A stretch of 64,000 nucleotides of DNA, from positions 7,524,108 through 7,588,107 of the forward strand of contig OU452222.1 in the NCBI GenBank assembly GCA_911728455.2. The letters run 5' to 3'. The notes under the pieces were generated by a model. It was not told where the DNA came from. It saw only the letters and a list, made by a program, of their open reading frames with translations, and ran no database searches. A program made the position numbers and the translations under genes. Source of the stretch: Marthasterias glacialis (lineage: Eukaryota > Echinodermata > Asteroidea > Forcipulatida > Asteriidae). Positions 62,201 to 64,000 of this stretch are shown here, one piece after another (position 1 is the stretch's first letter; every line of letters begins with the position of its first letter).

Positions 62201-62534
62201 ATTTCCTGACATCAACTACAAACACTGTAACAGTAACACTATACAAAACAGCTTAAGCTGTAGCTAGAGTAGAACTAAGTTTAAGTAGCACTCAAAACAG
62301 TAACACACAGTGAGCAGTGATTTTGTCTTAGTTTTCGATGACGATGTCATCTGAAAACTGTTTTCAAATCGATACCCAAGCACCATTATAAGGTCAAACT
62401 TGTCAAGTATTCTTCTCCTAGAGGTCATGAAGCATTTGATAGAATTCCTACCTGTTTATTTCCGTGTATCGTGTGTTTGTTGTACGAGAAAGTGGTGTAT
62501 TTGTTACAATTCTCAGCGAGTAATGATCCGCCAT
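26122..62534 (-). CDS. ATP9B: P4-type ATPase of the ATP9 (class 2, IIA/IIB) group, complete gene of 23 coding exons
   Basis: Complete 1,105-aa P4-ATPase of the Neo1/ATP9 group, expected in trans-Golgi and endosome membranes and linked to phospholipid asymmetry and vesicle traffic. Exons (residues): 62452-62534 (1-28), 59132-59287, 58485-58635, 48032-48145, 44971-45138, 41092-41143, 39409-39503, 38343-38502, 37855-38021, 37171-37241, 36424-36589, 35974-36270, 35563-35724, 35210-35302, 34025-34108, 33242-33412, 32124-32312, 31256-31400, 30921-30985, 30009-30229, 29658-29766, 26699-26960, 26122-26258. All 22 introns are GT-AG, phases match, and the sum is 3,318 nt. Key sites: actuator DGET (252-255), M4 PLSL (404-407), phospho-aspartate D451 in DKTGTLT, KGAD (626-629), TGDK (735-738), GDGGND (842-847), ten membrane segments. 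Human ATP9B is about 1,147 aa and ATP9A 1,047. The N-terminal [10 protein letters not shown] block is ATP9B-like, but this may be the single pre-duplication ATP9. Confidence 0.96.
26699..26960 (-). CDS. ATP9B: ATP9 exon 22 (M7-M9)
   Basis: Encodes [20 protein letters not shown] (M7), [20 protein letters not shown] (M8) and [20 protein letters not shown] (M9). Confidence 0.98.
27473..27940. repeat. 20-bp satellite array 1 in ATP9 intron 21
   Basis: About 23 head-to-tail copies of the 20-mer CCTAGCTAGCTAGGTATCAC. It contains a CTAGCTAGCTAG palindrome. A common single-base variant (GCTATCAC in place of GGTATCAC) lengthens the palindrome to 14 bases. No spacers, so not CRISPR. All frames contain stops. 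Confidence 0.98.
27941..28178. repeat. 238-bp duplicate of the exon 21/intron 21 boundary
   Basis: Nearly identical to 29432-29669, offset exactly 1,491 bp with no indels and only a few substitutions. It carries the last 12 coding bases of exon 21 and its GTAGGATAATG donor at 28165-28178 (minus strand), so a second intact 5' splice site lies inside the intron. Confidence 0.95.
28179..29431. repeat. 20-bp satellite array 2 in ATP9 intron 21
   Basis: About 63 copies of the same 20-mer as array 1, in register throughout. Rare changes include GTTTCAC, GATATCAC, CTATCTAGC and CTAGCCAGC. From 29221 to 29420 ten units strictly alternate between the C and G variants, suggesting a 40-bp higher-order unit at that end. 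Confidence 0.98.
29658..29766 (-). CDS. ATP9B: ATP9 exon 21 (M6, short loop)
   Basis: Encodes [20 protein letters not shown] and [12 protein letters not shown]. Its last 12 nt and donor (GTAGGA) are duplicated inside intron 21 at 28165-28178. Confidence 0.97.
30009..30229 (-). CDS. ATP9B: ATP9 exon 20 (M5 and start of M6)
   Basis: Encodes [40 protein letters not shown] and [20 protein letters not shown]. Confidence 0.98.
30921..30985 (-). CDS. ATP9B: ATP9 exon 19 (Mg-binding GDGGND)
   Basis: A 65-nt exon encoding [20 protein letters not shown] plus K. The motif binds Mg during phosphorylation. Confidence 0.97.
31256..31400 (-). CDS. ATP9B: ATP9 exon 18 (P-domain)
   Basis: Encodes [20 protein letters not shown] and [19 protein letters not shown]. 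Donor is GTCAGT, a minor variant of the consensus. Confidence 0.97.
31620..31863 (-). mobile_element. tRNA-derived SINE in ATP9 intron 17
   Basis: Minus-strand SINE. The A box TTGGCTCAGTGGTT and B box GGTTCGAACCCC lie near its 5' end. A central block follows with ATGGGCTTTCCCCC and GGGGTTTTCCTCC, and it ends in a CAATAAATAAATAAA tail. The central block resembles TTTTCCCC..GGTTTCCTCC cores of metazoan SINEs as I remember them. No clear target duplication seen. Confidence 0.8.
32124..32312 (-). CDS. ATP9B: ATP9 exon 17 (TGDK motif)
   Basis: Encodes [20 protein letters not shown] and [24 protein letters not shown] is a P-domain signature. Confidence 0.98.
33242..33412 (-). CDS. ATP9B: ATP9 exon 16 (N-domain to P-domain)
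   Basis: Encodes [19 protein letters not shown] and [15 protein letters not shown]. Phase 0 at both ends. Confidence 0.98.
34025..34108 (-). CDS. ATP9B: ATP9 exon 15 (N-domain)
   Basis: Encodes [20 protein letters not shown] and EEQYADFE, nearly identical to human ATP9B. Confidence 0.97.
34146..34341. mobile_element. MITE with about 45-bp inverted repeats in ATP9 intron 14
   Basis: Left GTAGATCCTTGTCATTTGAT followed by TGGAGGAT matches the inverse of the right end with one mismatch over 28 bases. The homology continues outward through TTATATAACA. About 196 bp, non-coding. Confidence 0.8.
35210..35302 (-). CDS. ATP9B: ATP9 exon 14 (KGAD motif)
   Basis: Encodes [11 protein letters not shown] and QYNDWLDEE. 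The KGAD lysine (K626) contacts ATP in the family. Confidence 0.97.
35563..35724 (-). CDS. ATP9B: ATP9 exon 13 (nucleotide-binding domain)
   Basis: Encodes [20 protein letters not shown] and [15 protein letters not shown], a conserved ATP-binding-domain block. Acceptor TTTCTAG, donor GTGAGT. Confidence 0.97.
35974..36270 (-). CDS. ATP9B: ATP9 exon 12 (P-domain exit, variable N-domain insert)
   Basis: Encodes [12 protein letters not shown], a Pro/Thr-rich stretch [24 protein letters not shown] and VYQASSPDE. It is the largest exon (99 codons) and carries the least conserved part. Confidence 0.96.
36424..36589 (-). CDS. ATP9B: ATP9 exon 11 (phosphorylation site)
   Basis: Encodes [27 protein letters not shown] and the P-type ATPase signature [12 protein letters not shown] with D451. 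Confidence 0.98.
37171..37241 (-). CDS. ATP9B: ATP9 exon 10 (M4)
   Basis: Encodes [19 protein letters not shown] and IIPL. Joined to the next exon it gives PLSL, the P4 M4 motif (PISL in human ATP9). Confidence 0.95.
37855..38021 (-). CDS. ATP9B: ATP9 exon 9 (actuator end, M3)
   Basis: Encodes [17 protein letters not shown] and M3 ([15 protein letters not shown]). Acceptor TTTGTAG. Confidence 0.97.
38180..38270. repeat. Fragment of the GGGCC..TTCATAG MITE family
   Basis: Contains CTCTATGAAATTGGGCCCC, the same terminus as the element at 43694-43979, with no recognisable partner end. Lies in ATP9 intron 8. Confidence 0.4.
38343..38502 (-). CDS. ATP9B: ATP9 exon 8 (actuator domain)
   Basis: Encodes [20 protein letters not shown] and [17 protein letters not shown], matching the human SLSIENTLWA region. 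Acceptor TTTGACAG, donor GTGGGT. Confidence 0.96.
39409..39503 (-). CDS. ATP9B: ATP9 exon 7 (actuator DGET loop)
   Basis: Encodes [24 protein letters not shown] is the dephosphorylation motif of the actuator domain. Confidence 0.97.
41092..41143 (-). CDS. ATP9B: ATP9 exon 6 (small actuator exon)
   Basis: A 52-nt exon encoding [17 protein letters not shown], between a TTTTTAG acceptor and a GTAAAT donor. Needed to keep phase between exons 5 and 7. Confidence 0.95.
43694..43979. mobile_element. MITE with GGGCC..TTCATAG termini in ATP9 intron 5
   Basis: Left end GGGCCTAAGTTCATAGAGCT and the inverse of the right end, GGGGCCAATTTCATAGCACT, form roughly 28-bp imperfect inverted repeats continuing through CTGC.TAACGG. 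Repeated GCTTAC/GTAAGC strings fill the interior. Non-coding. Confidence 0.7.
44971..45138 (-). CDS. ATP9B: ATP9 exon 5 (M2 end, actuator start)
   Basis: Encodes [20 protein letters not shown] and [13 protein letters not shown]. The Met codon at 45157-45159 belongs to the preceding intron. Acceptor TTTACAG, donor GTATGT. Confidence 0.97.
45888..46165. mobile_element. Large foldback element in ATP9 intron 4
   Basis: Nearly the whole block is an inverted repeat. The left arm contains ACAACCATGTGTAAATCTC, GTGGTGGCTCTGAAAAGAGC and CAGTATACTC, and each appears inverted in the right arm up to ACATGGTTGTA at 46118-46128. Weaker pairing extends outward through CTAG..AAACTTG. The centre is a short spacer around 46010-46040. 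Confidence 0.85.
47583..48001. mobile_element. Inverted-terminal element with internal tandem repeats in ATP9 intron 3
   Basis: Left end GGCCTGTTTCAAATGTCGCG then CTCTTGCCGTGTCAAATT matches the inverse of the right end (CGTTTCAAACGTGGCACTCT then TGCCATGTCAAATT). A 156-bp unit with GAGTTTGGCAA.AGCGCAGCATTGG is repeated inside. Flanking CCTAA strings may be a target duplication. It stops about 30 bp from the exon 4 donor. Confidence 0.75.
48032..48145 (-). CDS. ATP9B: ATP9 exon 4 (M1 and start of M2)
   Basis: Encodes [20 protein letters not shown] and [18 protein letters not shown], the M1-M2 hairpin. Phase 0 at both ends. Confidence 0.97.
48955..49205. repeat. Degenerate GACTTG-rich minisatellite
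   Basis: Variable repeats of ACATGGGACTTGCCCT and GAGACTTGACTTGAGACTAG over 250 bp in ATP9 intron 3, with no fixed period. Confidence 0.7.
49650..49945. repeat. Two diverged tandem units of about 144 bp
   Basis: Both units contain TCATATCTC.TGA, ATGTCATA.AGTC, TAATC.TTGT, TTTGTAGTTT, CATGTG.CATTT and CACTT..TTTCCGGTC in the same order. Non-coding, within ATP9 intron 3. Confidence 0.8.
51966..51990. repeat. (ATTT)n microsatellite
   Basis: About six uninterrupted TTTA units within ATP9 intron 3. Confidence 0.9.
53101..53850 (+). mobile_element. 0.77-kb inverted-terminal repeat element, copy C
   Basis: Third copy, inside ATP9 intron 3. Left AATAGACCGATTGCGCAACC and the inverse of the right end, AATATACCGATTGAGCGACC, are imperfect terminal repeats. 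Both are followed by a TCACGTGA motif and TATTGTGGGTA. It best shows that the ends are long inverted repeats. Confidence 0.8.
54021..54092 (-). repeat. tRNA-like sequence (GTT anticodon position), probable SINE head, copy 1
   Basis: 72 nt with a full cloverleaf outline. Acceptor GGCTGGA pairs with TCCAGTA except at the outer pairs. A box TAGCTCAGTTGG, B box GGTTCAAATCC, seven-base loop ACGTTTA. Position 33 is C not U, and the anticodon and T stems each have an A.C mismatch. Homology with copy 2 extends beyond the tRNA on both sides, which favours a SINE over a tRNA gene. Confidence 0.7.
54350..54421 (-). repeat. tRNA-like sequence (GTT anticodon position), probable SINE head, copy 2
   Basis: 329 bp from copy 1, same orientation. 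The anticodon stem TCGGT/ACCGA is perfect, the loop is ACGTTAA (tRNA-Asn-like GTT but C33), acceptor GACTGGA/TCCAGTA has G1.A72 unpaired. The following tail ATTTTTCTTTGTTC is shared with copy 1. Better preserved than copy 1. Confidence 0.7.
54754..54912. repeat. 81-bp tandem duplication ending in G tracts
   Basis: Two copies starting AGAGTTCATCATTAACATTT at 54754 and 54835, each ending in ATTAAAG followed by 8-10 G. Adjacent G-rich sequence continues to 55080, which ends CTCTGGTTACACCACTG, a hAT-like terminus. Confidence 0.85.
56036..56081. repeat. G tract facing a C tract
   Basis: A G10-11 run, GTGGGGGCAGCTGCC, and a C run of about 13 lie within 46 bp and can fold into a hairpin. The sequence is error-prone to read. 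Confidence 0.85.
58485..58635 (-). CDS. ATP9B: ATP9 exon 3 (pre-M1 region)
   Basis: Encodes [13 protein letters not shown] and [13 protein letters not shown], the conserved approach to M1. Acceptor TTTCCAG, donor GTAAGT, then a 10.3-kb intron. Confidence 0.95.
59132..59287 (-). CDS. ATP9B: ATP9 exon 2 (acidic N-terminal region)
   Basis: Encodes [20 protein letters not shown] and a Cys-rich stretch [15 protein letters not shown]. The DxPLxMSEDG block matches ATP9B, not ATP9A. Acceptor TTTTAG, donor GTTAGT. Confidence 0.9.
59473..60012. mobile_element. TTAA-flanked MITE in ATP9 intron 1
   Basis: A 540-bp element. Left TTAAAGGGCCTATGAA and the inverse of the right end, TTAAAGGGCCCATGAA, match at all but one base. 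The outer TTAA fits a piggyBac-type target duplication. Non-coding, T-rich interior. Confidence 0.8.
60067..61565. repeat. Scattered CCCAGTTACTGGGTCTAG repeats around the 1-kb element
   Basis: CCAGTTACTGG occurs near 60070 and inverted at 60285-60299, then three times at 61528-61565. CCCAGTTACTGGG is itself nearly palindromic. The copies bracket the 60505-61515 element, which suggests nested insertion. Confidence 0.6.
60505..61515. mobile_element. 1-kb element with CCTATTTCCGCGGTAT inverted repeats in ATP9 intron 1
   Basis: The perfect 16-mer CCTATTTCCGCGGTAT near 60522 appears inverted at about 61497-61512, and a further ATATGAGACT string near 61315 inverts the left CTCATATTTCCGC. An 84-codon frame inside (60994-61248) is not a recognisable protein. 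The superfamily cannot be assigned. Confidence 0.6.
62452..62534 (-). CDS. ATP9B: ATP9 exon 1 (start codon, N-terminal tail)
   Basis: Starts MADHYSL, like human ATP9B MADQIPL, which supports this ATG although the frame stays open further upstream. Ends in phase 2 at ACAG|GTAGGA. Confidence 0.85.
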
Positions 62535-62538
62535 AGTA

Positions 62539-62546
62539 CACTTCCG
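62539..62546 (-). promoter_or_regulatory. ETS-like site just upstream of the ATP9 start codon
   Basis: CGGAAGTG on the transcribed strand, five bases before the ATG. It matches the ETS core common in housekeeping promoters, but a chance match cannot be excluded and the transcription start is unknown. Confidence 0.25.
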
Positions 62547-63535
62547 TTTACGTGGAATTGTGGGACTCCACCATTCAACTCTGACATCGAATAATGAATC
62601 ATCGATCATCACGCGACTTTGACGTATCGCCCTCTCTTGACACCCTTGTGCAATGCTCTGTGTGGCAGTGGTAGTATGTGGGCGTAAACGAATCACCGCA
62701 TGTGATTCAAACATCTCTGTACAACTGAAATCAGCTGCAGAAAGGTGGTTTTTCAAAAAAAACAGGTCTGAGATTTTACAATAATATGCCACGTCTTTTA
62801 ATTAGCAAACGAGACATTTTTTAAAGTAACCTTCTGAACGAACGAAATTTGACAGATTTTGCTGTATCAAAACGATACAAAAACTTTCGCAAATGCCACG
62901 GACAATGCACAAAATAGGCCTACACCTAACATGCTAAATTGTTTGTAGGCCTATGAAATGGCTGGTGAACGTGGTTTAATGTCGAGATTTTCAATAATCT
63001 ATGGTTTTTAAATAACGACCACTTATCATTGGCGTTTTTTCTTTCTTTGTACAATAAATGAAAGCTTATCAAACAGCTACTTAAAAGTTAAATTTAAATT
63101 TTCGGGTCGAATCGGCTCAAAAACGGACATAGCATCTTTTAACACCCAGCTTATTTTTCTCAAAGAGCGAGTTGTTAATTTAACCAGCCCGATAAAAGAA
63201 CAAATAGTAATAACACTGTCAAATTAAATAGATATCATTGCCCTTAAATTTGTCAATGAAAACATTTAATGTCATTGTGTACATTGTTTGAACTTATTTA
63301 CGGAATAATTCATAAAAAATATCTAGGCCTACTCATTAATTAACTAAACTATAGAATTGGACCAAAGGTCAGCTATCGAAATCATACGCACATGTTTAAA
63401 GATGATGAAATCATTTATACGGTGATAAAGGGGTTCAGACTGCCAGCTGAAAGCAAGACCAGGCCTATTCATCCAGTCGCACTGCGGATCACTAACGATA
63501 ATTTGTCGTTATACATTGGCAAAAATCGTGTGAAA
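62547..63535. other. ATP9 5' flank
   Basis: Presumed 5' UTR and promoter region. The minus-strand frame stays open for about 80 codons upstream of the chosen ATG, but those residues do not resemble the ATP9 N-terminus. No other gene seen. Confidence 0.4.
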
Positions 63536-63658
63536 TTATCCAAAAGTTAACGAAGGTCCTTTGAGCACAAGAACTTCGTCCAAAGTCTTGTGGTCTGTTC
63601 CCACCACAATGAGTTCCCCCAAAACATGATCCGCTACGGAGTTCAGGCGCTTGCCCAT
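63536..63658 (-). CDS. Unassigned 40-codon ORF with good start context
   Basis: GCACCATGGGC gives a strong start context, then MGKRLNSVADHVLGELIVVG and TDHKTLDEVLVLKGPSLTFG to a TAA. Base composition here is richer in GC and CpG than its surroundings, as at many 5' exons. I do not recognise the protein and no convincing donor site is visible, so it may be a first exon, a uORF or chance. Confidence 0.25.
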   Translation of the reverse strand: MGKRLNSVADHVLGELIVVGTDHKTLDEVLVLKGPSLTFG

Positions 63659-64000
63659 GGTGCGCTATGCATTGGCAAACCAGGCGCCCGGTCTTTCAGG
63701 ACGAGAGCCACGACTCCCGAATAAAAACCAGGTATCAAACAATTGTTCTTAAATTATATTAATATCATTGATCCATTTGATAAAGTTCCACCTCTAAACA
63801 AATCGTATCACTTGAGATGTCGTTAAAAACATAACTATTGAGTGGATGGATTTTTGTCATGGGGTTGTCTATGCGCTATAGCCCCACGTACGAGTACACT
63901 ATCGAATAACAAACACATAGTACAAAAATAACAATGATGGAAACTCCAACTCAAAATTTAACGTCTGACGGCCCGTGGATAAGCCAAATTTTGGGGTAAG

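Noticed and set aside
62448..62792. The full upstream open frame as the ATP9 N-terminus
   Set aside because: Only the part from MADHYSL resembles ATP9B; the preceding 86 codons look like 5' UTR.

Overview
This is a eukaryotic nuclear genome window: AT-rich, intron-rich and full of decayed transposable elements. Open reading frames are interrupted by GT-AG introns, and proteins match bilaterian families. The element mix points to a marine invertebrate deuterostome, most likely an echinoderm such as a sea star. It includes TTAA-flanked MITEs with AGGCA termini, tRNA-derived SINEs, Penelope-like reverse transcriptase remnants and many ACATGTA motifs. The organism call is inference from repeat style and cannot be fixed from this sequence alone.

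Layout. (1) 1-0.8 kb: one internal exon (618-825, minus) of the peroxisomal Lon protease LONP2; its other exons are outside the window or not recognisable. (2) 0.8-11 kb: intergenic or intronic sequence with a 0.77-kb inverted-terminal repeat, a Penelope-like reverse transcriptase pseudogene (about 4.4-5.4 kb, minus), a broken MULE-like transposase gene (about 5.7-6.5 kb, plus), a piggyBac-type MITE, a GC-rich minisatellite and a perfect 28-bp-arm hairpin. (3) 11.4-12.9 kb: an intact single-exon carbohydrate sulfotransferase of 501 aa (plus). (4) 13-26 kb: gene-poor sequence with a second copy of the 0.77-kb repeat, a hAT-like element with 8-bp target duplication, and a LINE remnant. (5) 26.1-62.5 kb, minus strand: one complete P4-ATPase gene of the ATP9 class (23 coding exons, 1,105 aa), about 36 kb long. 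I reconstructed every exon from homology and GT-AG splice sites, and all phases join without a frameshift. (6) 62.6-64 kb: 5' flank of that gene, with one short unassigned ORF in a good start context.

The three host genes do not form a pathway. The sulfotransferase modifies glycans in the Golgi lumen. The ATP9 flippase-family ATPase is expected in Golgi/endosome membranes. LONP2 is a peroxisomal matrix protease.

The most unusual structure is in ATP9 intron 21: two arrays of an exact 20-bp unit built around a CTAGCTAGCTAG palindrome (about 86 units). They are separated by a nearly perfect 238-bp copy of the exon 21/intron 21 boundary, including the last 12 coding bases and a second intact 5' splice site.
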